From Mumia sp. Pv4-285 (GTDB lineage: Bacteria > Actinomycetota > Actinomycetes > Propionibacteriales > Nocardioidaceae), in contig NZ_CP162023.1 of the NCBI RefSeq assembly GCF_041320275.1, forward strand, positions 4,464,001 through 4,528,000: DNA of 64,000 bases, given 5' to 3'. The notes under the pieces were generated by a model. It was not told where the DNA came from, made no database searches, and saw only the letters and a program-made list of their open reading frames with translations. This document shows, piece by piece, positions 8,725-17,287 of the stretch. Positions within the stretch are counted from its first letter, which is position 1. Every line of letters begins with the position of its first letter. The position numbers were made by a program, and so were the translations under genes.

Positions 8725-9243
8725 ATGCGGCGTTCGGGGGACGTCGCATTCAGGGTTGTCGTCCTGGCGGCAGTCTGGATCGTTCTCGGAAGAGTGATCG
8801 GGCTGCTGGCAGGCGGCACTCCGGATGCGACGATCGCATCAGCGGTCGCGACCACGGCGCTGTGGTTCGCGACGGCCGGCTCGTTGGCGCTCCGCGACGG
8901 CCGCCTCGAGAAGTCGCGGCCGTACCCGATGTGGTTCGCCGTCGTCCTCGTCACCGCTGTCGTCTGCGTGGTCTGGCAGTGGGCGTCGAGCGCGATCGCC
9001 GCCGGAGACGCCGACGCGCTCCTGCTGCGCGACGACCTCGTAGTCCTGACGCCTGGTCTGGCTGTCGGTGCCTGGGCGTGCGCCGCGGTCGGGCTCGCCC
9101 TGGGCCGCCGCGACGCGGCAGCCCTGCGCGCAGCCGGGGGCGAGCAGCCCTCGCGTCACCTTCCGCTGACCAGGTCGGCTGCTCGTGCGATCCAGGAGGT
9201 CGGCCCGCCACGGCTGTCCTCGCGCCGGTCTGCCGCGCGGTAG
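8725..9243 (+). CDS. Hypothetical four-span membrane protein
   Basis: 172 residues of no recognised family. Four hydrophobic segments are visible at about 9-31, 36-56, 70-89 and 108-128, followed by a charged cytoplasmic-looking tail. The last 30 codons overlap, on the opposite strand, the end of the flavoprotein gene (which stops at 9156), and that tail has no structure of its own, so the true C-terminus is credible but unusual. No strong ribosome site precedes the ATG. The regular spacing of hydrophobic segments is the main reason to believe it is coding. Confidence 0.6.
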   Translation: MRRSGDVAFRVVVLAAVWIVLGRVIGLLAGGTPDATIASAVATTALWFATAGSLALRDGRLEKSRPYPMWFAVVLVTAVVCVVWQWASSAIAAGDADALLLRDDLVVLTPGLAVGAWACAAVGLALGRRDAAALRAAGGEQPSRHLPLTRSAARAIQEVGPPRLSSRRSAAR

Positions 9244-10559
9244 GCGGCGTACATCGCCTGCACCCCCAGCCACCGCAACGGCTCGGGCTCCCACCGGCGC
9301 GTGCGGTGGCCGACCCACGGGAGCGCGGTGAGCGCGGTGTCCTCGCCGAGGACGAGGTCGCGGAGGGTGCGGCCGGCGAGATTCGTCGTGGCGACGCCGT
9401 GGCCGGTGTATCCCCCGGCAGCGGCCAGGCCGGTCGTCCGGTCGAGCGTGACCGCCGCGCACCAGTCGCGCGGGACGCCCAGCACACCCGCCCACGCATG
9501 GTCGATCCGCGCGCCCCGCGCGGCGGGGAACCGACGCGCCAGCACGTCGCGGAGGCTGTCGACGGTGGCCGCCTGCGTGCTGCCGTCGTGGTCGGTGCGT
9601 GAGCCGTAGCGGTACGGGACGCCGCGCCCGCCGATGGCGATCCGGTTGTCGGCCGTCCGCTGGGCGTACATGTACGCGTGGGCCTGGTCACCGACCGTGT
9701 CGTAGCCGGACCACCCGATCTCGTCCCACACCGCCGAGCCCAGCGGCTCGGTGACGATCATCGCCGAGTTCATCGGGAGCCACGCCCGCCGCAGTCCGGG
9801 CAGCCCCGCCGTGAAGCCCTCGGTCGCACGCACCACGTACGAGGCACGCACGGTCGCGCCTGCGCCGCCGGCGGTCGCGCGGACGCGTACGGCCCCGGGT
9901 TCGACCGCGGTGACTTCCGTGCCCTCGGAGATCTCAACACCGAGCCGCTCGACGGCGTCGGCGAGTCCTGTCACCAGCTTGGCCGGGTTGATCCGGGCGC
10001 AGTGAGGGGTCCACATCCCGCTGACCGCGTCGGCGACCGCTACCCGTGCCGCGACGCCGGCAGCATCGAGGAGCTGGTGGTCGTGGTCGCCCCACGACTC
10101 GGCGTACGCGTGGTCGGCGCGCAGCCGCTCGTCCTGGGCGCGACTGCACGCCACGGTCAGCTCGCCGCCCTTGACGACGTCGGCGTCGATGCCTTCCGCG
10201 GCGGCGACGGCGATCACCTCGTCGACCGTCGCCTTCATCGCGTCACCGAGCGCGACGACGCCGTCGCGTCCGCCCGCCTTCGCGTACACCTCCGGCGACC
10301 CGGCCATCGCCGCCGTCAGCCAACCGCCGTTGCGGCCGGAGGCTCCGTACCCGCACATCTGCCGCTCGAGCACCGCGATCCGCAGGCTCGGGTCGGCCTT
10401 CGCCAGGTAGTAGGCCGTCCACAGTCCCGTGTAGCCGCCGCCGACGATCGCGACGTCGACCTGGTGGTCGCCCGCCAGGGCCGCACGCGTGGGCGAGGTG
10501 CGGCCGAGCGCGCTCATCCAGTACGAGATACGCCCGTTGACACGTGGCTGCGCGGTCAC
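9156..10559 (-). CDS. FAD-dependent oxidoreductase of the DAO / gamma-glutamylputrescine oxidase type
   Basis: 467 residues. The ADP-binding motif is VDVAIVGGGYTGLWTAYYLA (about 34-53), followed by the family's GYGASGRNGGW segment (about 70-80) where FAD contacts occur; near the C-terminus AAGGYTGHGVATTNLAGR closes the FAD site. This architecture matches DadA/PuuB-like amine oxidases that oxidise amino groups with release of hydrogen peroxide or transfer of electrons. The substrate is unknown. The GTG start at 10559 overlaps the PhzF stop by four bases, so it is the third gene of an HxlR-PhzF-oxidase operon. Confidence 0.88.
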   Translation of the reverse strand: MTAQPRVNGRISYWMSALGRTSPTRAALAGDHQVDVAIVGGGYTGLWTAYYLAKADPSLRIAVLERQMCGYGASGRNGGWLTAAMAGSPEVYAKAGGRDGVVALGDAMKATVDEVIAVAAAEGIDADVVKGGELTVACSRAQDERLRADHAYAESWGDHDHQLLDAAGVAARVAVADAVSGMWTPHCARINPAKLVTGLADAVERLGVEISEGTEVTAVEPGAVRVRATAGGAGATVRASYVVRATEGFTAGLPGLRRAWLPMNSAMIVTEPLGSAVWDEIGWSGYDTVGDQAHAYMYAQRTADNRIAIGGRGVPYRYGSRTDHDGSTQAATVDSLRDVLARRFPAARGARIDHAWAGVLGVPRDWCAAVTLDRTTGLAAAGGYTGHGVATTNLAGRTLRDLVLGEDTALTALPWVGHRTRRWEPEPLRWLGVQAMYAAYRAADRREDSRGGPTSWIARAADLVSGR

Positions 10560-11395
10560 AGCGGCACGGCCTTCCCGCTGACGCGCACCCGTGGCGTGTC
10601 GGCGCTCAGGGCGACGTGGATCAGGCTCGGCCGGCCCATGTCGACCCCCTGCTCGATCGAGAACGCGGCGTCGGGGGCGACGAGGCCGTGGTGCGCGAGG
10701 TACGCGCCGAACGCAGCCGCCGCGGCCCCGGTGGCGGGATCCTCGACGACTCCGCCGACCGGGAACGGGTTGCGGGACTGGTACGTGCCGTAGTGGTCGG
10801 GCCACACCAGCTGCAGCGTGGTGAGGTGGGCCCTCTGCATCAGGTCGCGCAGCCGGTCGAAGTCGTACGACAGCGTCGCCAGCCGCTCGCGCGTGCGGGT
10901 GACGAGCACCAGGTGCCAGACGCCGGCGTTCGCGCACGACAGCGGGTAGCGCGGGTCGAGGTCGTCGCGCGTCCACCCGAGCGCCGCGAGCACCTCGGCC
11001 ACGAGCGTCACGTCGGCGGGGACGATCTCGGGCTCGACGCTCGTCAGGGTCGCCCACAGGCGGCCGTCCTGCTCCACGGTGTCGACCTCGATGGTGCCGG
11101 CCGGCGTCCGGAAGGTGAGCGGCCCCGGACCGACGTGCTCGGCCAGCGCGACGCCGCTCGCGACGGTGGCGTGCCCGCAGAACGCCACCTCGGCCTCGGG
11201 CGCGAAGTAGCGGACGTCGTACGTCCGCGCCTCGCCGTCGCGCGGGACCAGGAAGGCTGTCTCGGAGTAGCCGACCTCCGCGGCGGTCGCGAGCATCTCG
11301 CGGTCGGTCAGGCCTGCGGCGTCGAGCACGACACCGGCCGGGTTGCCGCCGGCGGGGTCGTCGGAGAACGCGGTGTAGCGAAGAACCTCGGGCAT
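10556..11395 (-). CDS. PhzF family epimerase/isomerase-like protein
   Basis: 279 residues, the usual length for the diaminopimelate-epimerase-like PhzF fold. Characteristic segments are the start VLRYTAFSDDPAGGNPAGVVLDA (with the family's conserved GNPAGVV), YSETAFL, FAPEAEVAFCGHATVASG (Glu and His region of the active site) and DPATGAAAAAFGAYL. Phenazine genes are absent, so the name describes only the fold; most PhzF homologues have unknown substrates. The gene starts four bases after the HxlR stop and overlaps the flavoprotein gene, which indicates one mRNA. Confidence 0.9.
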   Translation of the reverse strand: MPEVLRYTAFSDDPAGGNPAGVVLDAAGLTDREMLATAAEVGYSETAFLVPRDGEARTYDVRYFAPEAEVAFCGHATVASGVALAEHVGPGPLTFRTPAGTIEVDTVEQDGRLWATLTSVEPEIVPADVTLVAEVLAALGWTRDDLDPRYPLSCANAGVWHLVLVTRTRERLATLSYDFDRLRDLMQRAHLTTLQLVWPDHYGTYQSRNPFPVGGVVEDPATGAAAAAFGAYLAHHGLVAPDAAFSIEQGVDMGRPSLIHVALSADTPRVRVSGKAVPL

Positions 11396-11399
11396 GAGG

Positions 11400-12092
11400 T
11401 CACGCTAGTCCGGGCTGCAGCTGCGCCCGCACGGCGGGCGCGAACGGGCTCCACAGGAACCAGCCCGGAAGCTGCCGGAGCAGCCAGGGTGGACCCACGA
11501 GCACCACCTGGCCGGTCGCACGTGCCGTACGGAGCGACACGATCCCGGAGAACACCCGCATCAGCGCGACCGGCTCGGCGGTCACGACGACGTCGGTGTC
11601 GAACCCGGGGTGGCTGGTGCAGACCGACGGCTCGCCACGGTCGAGGACGAGCCAGATCCTCGTGGGCTCCGGTCCGGTGTAGTCGAACTCGACCACCACG
11701 CGCCGACCTGCGGGGAGACGCTCGAGGTCGAGACGCCGCGACATCCACCACGTCAGGGTCACGGGCTCGACCTGACGGGGTTCCGGCTCGGCGAACATCC
11801 AGCGCACCGCCCACTCGCCGAACGCCATGATGACGGCCTCGAGATCACGGCCGGCGTCGGTCAGCTCGTACTGGTGGCCGCCCTTCACCGGCACCCGGTC
11901 GAGCACACCGCACTGCTCCAGGTGCCGCAGCCGGCGGAGCAGGAGCGTGCGGGAGATGCCGGGCAACGCCCGCGCGATGTCGTTGAACCGGGAGCTGCCC
12001 AGCACCAGCTCTCGTGCGATCAGCGGCGTCCACCGGTCGGCGAGCACCTCGCTGGCGAGAGCGACCGGGCAGTACTGGTTGTAGTCGGGCAC
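11400..12092 (-). CDS. HxlR-family transcriptional regulator with C-terminal SCP2-like domain
   Basis: 230 residues. Residues 1-100 are a winged helix of the HxlR (MarR-like) type: YNQYCPVALASEVLADRWTPLIARELVLGSSRFNDIARALPGISRTLLLRRLRHLEQCGVLDR, with the HxlR cysteine near the N-terminus (Cys7), which often senses electrophiles or oxidants in this family. Residues 120-225 look like a sterol-carrier-protein-2 lipid-binding fold. GTG start with GGAGA five bases upstream. It heads the operon with PhzF and the flavoprotein and is divergent from a methyltransferase across 132 bases, the normal place for a local regulator; it likely controls both directions (inference). Confidence 0.88.
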   Translation of the reverse strand: MPDYNQYCPVALASEVLADRWTPLIARELVLGSSRFNDIARALPGISRTLLLRRLRHLEQCGVLDRVPVKGGHQYELTDAGRDLEAVIMAFGEWAVRWMFAEPEPRQVEPVTLTWWMSRRLDLERLPAGRRVVVEFDYTGPEPTRIWLVLDRGEPSVCTSHPGFDTDVVVTAEPVALMRVFSGIVSLRTARATGQVVLVGPPWLLRQLPGWFLWSPFAPAVRAQLQPGLA

Positions 12093-12224
12093 GTCTCCAC
12101 TCTCGTCCCGGTCTCGCCGCGCGACTAGTACTGAACCTGTACCGGCCTGGTCCCGTTCGTGCACTAGGAGCGACCTGCCGGCCCTGCTGTCGTGGAGACC
12201 ACCCCAGCCAACCGAGGAGAACCC

Positions 12225-13085
12225 ATGACCACGACGACCTTCGACGCCGACGCGTACAAGCGGACGACCCGTACCCAGTGGGAGGAGGCCGCCGAGGCGT
12301 GGAACCGCTGGGGGCCCAGGATCGAGGAGTGGCTCGGCGCCGCCACCGAGGTGATGCTCGACGACGCCGCGATCAGCACCGGGGACCGCGTCCTCGACGT
12401 CGCCGCGGGCGCAGGTGGGCAGACGCTCGCCGCTGCGCGACGGGTCGGCCCGACCGGCCACGTCCTTGCCACCGACGTGTCTCCGGCGATCCTGGAGCAC
12501 GCCGCGCGCGCCGCCCGCGACGCAGGACTGGACAACGTCAGCACCCTCGAGGCCGACGGCGAGGACCTGTCCGCCGTCGAACCCGGTGCGTACGACGCCG
12601 TCGTCTCGCGCGTCGGCCTGATCTACTTCCCCGACCAGCAGGCCGCCCTCGCCTCGATGCGCCGCGCGCTGCGGCCCGGCGGGCGGGTGTCGGCGGTCGT
12701 GTACGCGGCGGCGGACGTCAACGGCTTCTTCGCGATCCCGGTCGGCATCATCCGCCGCGTCGCCCAGCTGCCGCCGCCGCTCCCGGGCCAGCCGGGCCCG
12801 TTCAGCCTCGGCGCACCCGGCGCTGCGGAAGCCGTGTTCACCGCTGCCGGTCTGCGGGACGTCACGGTCACCCGGGTCCCGTCCCCGGTCCGGATGGCGA
12901 GCGCCGCTGAGTGCGTGCAGTTCGAACGGGAGTCGTTCGGAGCGCTCCACCAGATGCTCGCCAAGGTCGGTCCTGCCGAGCGCGACGCCGCCTGGCAGGA
13001 GATCGCGGAGGCTCTGCGGGAGTTCGAAGGGCCGGACGGCTTCGTCGGCCCGTGCGAGATGCTCGTCGTCTCGGGCGTCAGCTGA
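12225..13085 (+). CDS. Class I SAM-dependent methyltransferase
   Basis: 286 residues. The SAM-binding motif I is RVLDVAAGAGGQTLAAA (about 55-71) with the acidic residue of motif II in ATDVSPAILEHA, and a motif III-like AVVSRVGLIYF, as in UbiE/MenG-type enzymes. The ATG at 12225 follows a GGAG site and is preferred to the earlier in-frame start at 12192. The target molecule is unknown. The gene is divergent from the HxlR regulator, so it is probably under the same control. Confidence 0.88.
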   Translation: MTTTTFDADAYKRTTRTQWEEAAEAWNRWGPRIEEWLGAATEVMLDDAAISTGDRVLDVAAGAGGQTLAAARRVGPTGHVLATDVSPAILEHAARAARDAGLDNVSTLEADGEDLSAVEPGAYDAVVSRVGLIYFPDQQAALASMRRALRPGGRVSAVVYAAADVNGFFAIPVGIIRRVAQLPPPLPGQPGPFSLGAPGAAEAVFTAAGLRDVTVTRVPSPVRMASAAECVQFERESFGALHQMLAKVGPAERDAAWQEIAEALREFEGPDGFVGPCEMLVVSGVS

Positions 13086-13159
13086 CCGCCGCGCGGCCGA
13101 CCATCGCCTCGAACGGGCTCGCTCCGAAGATCGGGCTCTCGTACGGCGAGCCTCACACC

Positions 13160-13755
13160 CGCTGGTCGAGGCCGGAGCGCCAGCGGAGGATCGAGACCCG
13201 GTCTCGATCGCTTCGCGCCTCGACCAGCCGAGGGGCGGGCCTCACACCCGCTGGTCGAGGCCGGAGCGCCAGCGGAGGATCGAGACCCGGTCTCGATCGC
13301 TTCGCGCCTCGACCAGCCGAGGGGCGGAGCTCACCCCCGCTGGTCGAGGCCGGAGCGCCAGCGGAGGATCGAGACCCGGTCTCGATCGCTTCGCGCCCCG
13401 ACCAACGGACGGGCGGAACGGTCAGCGGGAGCCACGGAGCACACCCCCGCTGGTCGAGGCCGGAGCGCCAGCGGACGATCGAGACCCAGTCTCGATCGCT
13501 TCGCGCCCCGACCAACGGAGCGGGCGGAACGCTCAGCGGGAGCCACGGAGCACACCCCCCGCTGGTCGAGGCCGGAGCGCCAGCGGACGATCGAGACCCA
13601 GTCTCGATCGCTTCGCGCCCCGACCAACGGAGCGGGCGGAACGCTCAGCGGGAGCCACGGAGCACAACCCCGCTGGTCGAGGCCGGAGCGCCAGCGGAGG
13701 ATCGAGACCCGGTCTCGATCGCTTCGCGCCTCGACGAACCGAGGGGCGGAGCTCA
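13160..13755. repeat. Block of six tandem palindromic repeats
   Basis: Six units begin GCTGGTCGAG at 13161, 13250, 13339, 13449, 13561 and 13672 (periods 89, 89, 110, 112 and 111 bases). Each has an outer inverted repeat (CTGGTCGAGGC against GCCTCGACCAG in the short units) and an inner perfect stem GATCGAGACC/GGTCTCGATC. Units 3-5 carry a 21-23 base longer tail ending GGGAGCCACGGAGCAC and an inner stem with CCCAG in place of CCCGG that still pairs. The block fills the 668-base gap between a methyltransferase and a zinc-finger gene. All apparent reading frames through it are translations of the repeat and are not genes. Confidence 0.95.
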
Positions 13756-14103
13756 CCTCGGGACGTGCGCCATCCAGTCGGGCGGCACACGACCGGCGGG
13801 CCCCGGGGCAGGCTGGTCGGTGGGGTGCGACGAGGGTGGGGCCAGCTCGGGCCCGGTCAGGATCGTCTCCTCCTCGAAGTCGTAGAACCAGTCCTCTCCC
13901 GGCTCGAACGACTGCATGTAGCGGTGCCCCGTCGCCTTCCAGTGCGCCGTCCCGTGCGCGCCCGGCGAGGAGTCGCAGCAGCCGACGTGGCCGCACTGGG
14001 CGCACCGTCTCAGGTGGAACCACCATCCCTGCGGCTCGGAGGTCTCGCACTCCTCGCACGTCGGTCCGCTCGGCGGCACCGTCACGTCGATCCCGTCGGT
14101 CAT
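13753..14103 (-). CDS. UBP-type zinc-finger domain protein
   Basis: 116 residues built around a single ZnF-UBP domain: CEECETSEPQGWWFHLRRCAQCGHVGCCDSSPGAHGTAHWKATGH, with the paired CxxC, C/H ligands and the final H..GH of that fold. In eukaryotes the domain binds free ubiquitin C-termini; bacterial stand-alone versions are common in actinobacteria and their role is not established. GGAGG lies 7 bases before the ATG at 14103. Its stop codon is the last part of the tandem repeat block, so the repeat may have expanded right up to the coding end. Confidence 0.88.
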   Translation of the reverse strand: MTDGIDVTVPPSGPTCEECETSEPQGWWFHLRRCAQCGHVGCCDSSPGAHGTAHWKATGHRYMQSFEPGEDWFYDFEEETILTGPELAPPSSHPTDQPAPGPAGRVPPDWMAHVPR

Positions 14104-14195
14104 CTCGGGTCCTCCCTCCGCTGGTTGCCGTGGTCTGGTCAGGCTACGACGGGCGTCGCGAGCCCACATGCCGAAGCGCGTGCCACCATGGGTCC

Positions 14196-14786
14196 ATGGC
14201 CGCCGACGAGGACCTGGACGAACGCCGCAAGAGCCTCCTGCGAGGCGACGGGCACGACGGAGACTTCGCCGAGCGCTGGTCGTACGGCAATCCCGAGGCG
14301 CCGGTGACGATCGTCGAGTTCGGCGACTTCGAGTGTCCCTACTGCGGCGCGGCGAAGCCCGTCCTGCACGAGCTGATCGAGGGCTCCGACGGCAACGTCC
14401 GCTGGGTGTGGCGCCACTTCCCGCTCTACACGGTGCACCCCTTCGCGCTGACCGCTGCGCTCGCCGCTGAGGCCGCGGGGCACCAGGGCGCCTTCTGGCC
14501 GATGGCGGGCCTGATGTTCAAGCACCAGGCGCACCTCGACGACGCCTCGATCATCCGGTACGGCGAGCAGCTCGACCTCGACACCAGCAAGCTCGTCGGC
14601 GAGGCCGCGCAGAAGTACGCGCCGGCGGTTCGCGCCGACTACGCCGAGGGGGTCGAGGCCGGCGTCCACGGGACGCCGACGCTGTTCATCGACGGCGACC
14701 CGTACACCGACGGCGTCACCGTCCGCGATCTCCGCGAGGCGGTCGGCCTCTCACGCCGCAGGGGCGTACCAAGGTCCGTCCGGTAG
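14196..14786 (+). CDS. DsbA-like thioredoxin-fold protein
   Basis: 196 residues without a signal peptide or membrane anchor, so probably cytosolic. The active-site motif is FECPYCG with Cys47 and Cys50, and the cis-proline loop is GVHGTPTLFIDG near residue 158. The inserted helical lid is typical of DsbA/FrnE-like proteins (Thioredoxin_4). It would reduce or exchange disulfides. The last 36 bases overlap the 3' end of nhaA on the other strand. In several actinobacteria NhaA carries a C-terminal domain of exactly this kind, so the convergent neighbour may be a split version of the same pairing (inference). Confidence 0.88.
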   Translation: MAADEDLDERRKSLLRGDGHDGDFAERWSYGNPEAPVTIVEFGDFECPYCGAAKPVLHELIEGSDGNVRWVWRHFPLYTVHPFALTAALAAEAAGHQGAFWPMAGLMFKHQAHLDDASIIRYGEQLDLDTSKLVGEAAQKYAPAVRADYAEGVEAGVHGTPTLFIDGDPYTDGVTVRDLREAVGLSRRRGVPRSVR

Positions 14787-16151
14787 CGGCGGTGGTCCCT
14801 CGTCCTCGTCCGTCGAGCACAGGGGCAGGCGTTCGCCGAAGTACCGCAGCACGAGCGCACCCGCGAGGGCCGCGAGCAGCGAGCCGATGAGGATGCCGAC
14901 CTTCGCCTCGTTGCGCAGCGCCTCGTCGGGGAACGCGAGCTCGGAGACGAACAGCGCGATCGTGAAGCCGATGCCGCACAGGAACGCCCCGCCGACGAGG
15001 TGGCCGTAGCGGACCCGGCCGGGCAGCGTGCCGATCCCGGTGCGCAGCGCGATCGCGGCACCCGCCGTGACGCCCACGACCTTGCCGACGAGCAGGCCGA
15101 GGACCACGCCGAGGGTGACGGGACTGCTGAGCGCATCGCTGAGCGCTCCGCCGGTGAGGACCACACCGGCGTTCGCCAGTCCGAACAGCGGAACCACGGC
15201 GTACGAGCTGAGCGGGTGCAAGCCGTCGAGCAGACGGTCACTGGTGGGGATCGCTGACCGGGTCGCGCTGACCGCGAGCCGTGCGCGCGAGGAGTCGAGC
15301 TCCTCGATCAGCGCACGGCCGTACCACCCGAGGTAGCGGCGGATCTCGTCGTCGTGCCCTCGCCGCGCCGTGGGCACGGACAGACCGACCACGACACCGG
15401 CGAGGGTCGGGTGGAGGCCGGACTCGAGGACGGCCACCCACAGGGCGACGCCCACGAACAGGTACGGGGGGATCTGCCAGACGCCCACCCACCGCATCAC
15501 GAACAGCAGCACGACCAGCGCGGCCGCGAGCAGCAGCGCCTTGACCGACAGGTCGTCGGAGTACAGCGCGAGCAGCGCGATGGCACCGATGTCGTCGAAG
15601 ATCGCGAGCGTCAGCAGGAAGACGCGCAGCTGGTCGGGGCACCGTGGTCCGACCAGCGCGAGCACACCGATGACGAACGCCGTGTCGGTCGACATCGGGA
15701 CGCCCCAGCCGGACGCGTCAGGGCCGGACGGGTTCACCAGGAGGTAGAGCCCGATCGGCACGGCGAGACCGCCGATCGCTCCGAACAGCGGCACCGACGC
15801 GGCCCGGAAGCTGCGCAGCTCGCCGACCGTCAGCTCACGGTTCACCTCGACGCCGACGACGAGGAAGAAGATCGCCATCAACCCGTCGTTCACCCAGTGG
15901 TGCAGGGACAGGTCGAGGTGCCAGTCGCCGACGGACAGGTTGACCGGCGTCTCCCAGAAGTGCTCGTACGACCCCGAGGCGACGTTCGCCCAGATCAGCG
16001 CCGCCGCGGACGCCGCGAGGAGGAGGGTGGCGCCGCCGCCCTCGGTCGCGAAGTAGCGGCGCAGCCCTGGCGAGAGGCGGGGGTACGGGACGACCACCCG
16101 TGGTCGGGGGCCGGGCTGGCTGGGCACCCCGGTCGGGATCGGATCCGTCAC
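14751..16151 (-). CDS. nhaA: Na+/H+ antiporter NhaA
   Basis: 466 residues with about twelve membrane spans. The ion-site aspartates are all present: Asp156 in STDTAFVIG and Asp186-Asp187 in LAIFDDIGAI, equivalent to Asp133, Asp163 and Asp164 of the E. coli protein. It exchanges external protons for internal Na+ and serves pH and salt homeostasis. The GTG at 16151 gives a proline-rich cytoplasmic leader of about 25 residues before the ATEGGGATLL helix. The C-terminus has a hydrophilic tail (CSTDEDEGPPP) and does not include the fused thioredoxin domain seen in some relatives; a separate DsbA-like gene sits convergently next to it. Confidence 0.95.
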   Translation of the reverse strand: MTDPIPTGVPSQPGPRPRVVVPYPRLSPGLRRYFATEGGGATLLLAASAAALIWANVASGSYEHFWETPVNLSVGDWHLDLSLHHWVNDGLMAIFFLVVGVEVNRELTVGELRSFRAASVPLFGAIGGLAVPIGLYLLVNPSGPDASGWGVPMSTDTAFVIGVLALVGPRCPDQLRVFLLTLAIFDDIGAIALLALYSDDLSVKALLLAAALVVLLFVMRWVGVWQIPPYLFVGVALWVAVLESGLHPTLAGVVVGLSVPTARRGHDDEIRRYLGWYGRALIEELDSSRARLAVSATRSAIPTSDRLLDGLHPLSSYAVVPLFGLANAGVVLTGGALSDALSSPVTLGVVLGLLVGKVVGVTAGAAIALRTGIGTLPGRVRYGHLVGGAFLCGIGFTIALFVSELAFPDEALRNEAKVGILIGSLLAALAGALVLRYFGERLPLCSTDEDEGPPPLPDGPWYAPAA

Positions 16152-16291
16152 GCGCCAACTCTCGCAGAGTCTCCTGGGTTCGGCGCCGTCGACGTCACGG
16201 TTCCACCTCACACCGCGCGTGGCACGATCCGTGCGGCGGGCGGCGAGAATCGCGTGGCGTGCCCCGCCACCGGCTCCGTATCGTCGAGCGG

Positions 16292-17284
16292 GTGACCCTC
16301 CGCACGAACCGCTCCGGCAGCACGCCGACCGACGACACCACCGCTCCGGTCGCCCGCGACCTCTCCTTCGCTGCGCTCGGCGTGACCGTCCTGCTCTGGG
16401 CGTCGGCGTTCGTCGGCATCCGTGCGATCGGCGACACGTACTCGCCCGGCGCCCTCTCGCTGGGCCGCCTGGCCGTCGCGGCCCTCGCGCTGTCCGCCTT
16501 CTTGGTGGGGCGCAGCGTGATCGGACGCAGGACGGCGTCGGACGGAACGGTCGGCGGCGGCACGGTCGCGGGCGGCCGCTGGGAGCCGATCCCCCGCGGA
16601 CGCACCCTGTGGCAGATCGTCGGCTACGGCGTGCTGTGGTTCGGCGCCTACAACGTCGCCCTCAATGCCGGCGAGCAGCACGTCGACGCGGGGACGGCGG
16701 CGATGCTCATCCAGCTCGGGCCGATCATCATCGCGGTGATCGCTGGCATCCTCCTGGGCGAGGGCTTCCCGCGGACCCTGGTGCTCGGGCTCGCAGTGAG
16801 CTTCTCCGGCGTGACGCTGATCGCGCTCGGCGGCGAGGGTGCGAGCAACGACCTCGTCGGCGTCCTGCTCTGCGTGCTGGCGGCCGTGCTGTACGCCGCG
16901 GGAGTCCTCCTCCAGAAGCCCGTCATGGGGACGGTGAGCCCGCTGCTGGTGACGTGGCTCGGGTGCGTCATCGGTGTCGTGACCTGCCTGCCGTTCGTGG
17001 GCCAGCTGGTCGCCGAGACGCAGGACGCCTCGGCGGGTGCGATCCTCGGCGTGGTCTACCTCGGGCTCGGCCCGACGGCGCTCGCGTTCACCACCTGGGC
17101 CTACGCGCTGCGGAGAGTCGGCGCCGGTCCCGCGAGCGCGACCACCTATCTCGTCCCCGCGATCGCCATCGGCCTGTCGTGGCTCCTCCTCGACGAGGTA
17201 CCCACCGCGCTCGGCCTGGTCGGCGGGACGCTCTGCCTCGTCGGCGTGGCGATCACGCGCATGCGACGCCGCGTACGGAGCTGA
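16292..17284 (+). CDS. EamA family (DMT superfamily) transporter
   Basis: 330 residues with ten membrane helices in two EamA repeats (about 27-160 and 185-320). The first repeat begins ALGVTVLLWASAFVGIRAIG and the second starts near GVLLCVLAAVLYAAGVLLQKPV. A glycine/arginine-rich cytoplasmic loop between helices 2 and 3 (RRTASDGTVGGGTVAGGRW) is longer than usual. These carriers usually export amino acids or other metabolites; the substrate cannot be told. The GTG start follows a weak GAGCGG site. It ends three bases before the convergent TetR gene. Confidence 0.85.
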   Translation: MTLRTNRSGSTPTDDTTAPVARDLSFAALGVTVLLWASAFVGIRAIGDTYSPGALSLGRLAVAALALSAFLVGRSVIGRRTASDGTVGGGTVAGGRWEPIPRGRTLWQIVGYGVLWFGAYNVALNAGEQHVDAGTAAMLIQLGPIIIAVIAGILLGEGFPRTLVLGLAVSFSGVTLIALGGEGASNDLVGVLLCVLAAVLYAAGVLLQKPVMGTVSPLLVTWLGCVIGVVTCLPFVGQLVAETQDASAGAILGVVYLGLGPTALAFTTWAYALRRVGAGPASATTYLVPAIAIGLSWLLLDEVPTALGLVGGTLCLVGVAITRMRRRVRS

Positions 17285-17287
17285 TCG

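Noticed and set aside
10556-11395. Phenazine biosynthesis function for the PhzF-family gene
   Set aside because: No other phz gene is present; PhzF fold proteins are widespread without phenazines.
12093-12224. Possible HxlR operator in the divergent gap
   Set aside because: Two GTAC-containing stretches are visible but do not form a clear repeat of the spacing known for HxlR proteins, so no site is called.
12911-14059. Several open frames through the tandem repeat block, on both strands
   Set aside because: Their translations are direct repeats of the DNA unit (for example SDRDRVSILRWRSGLDQ repeated) and do not resemble any protein family.
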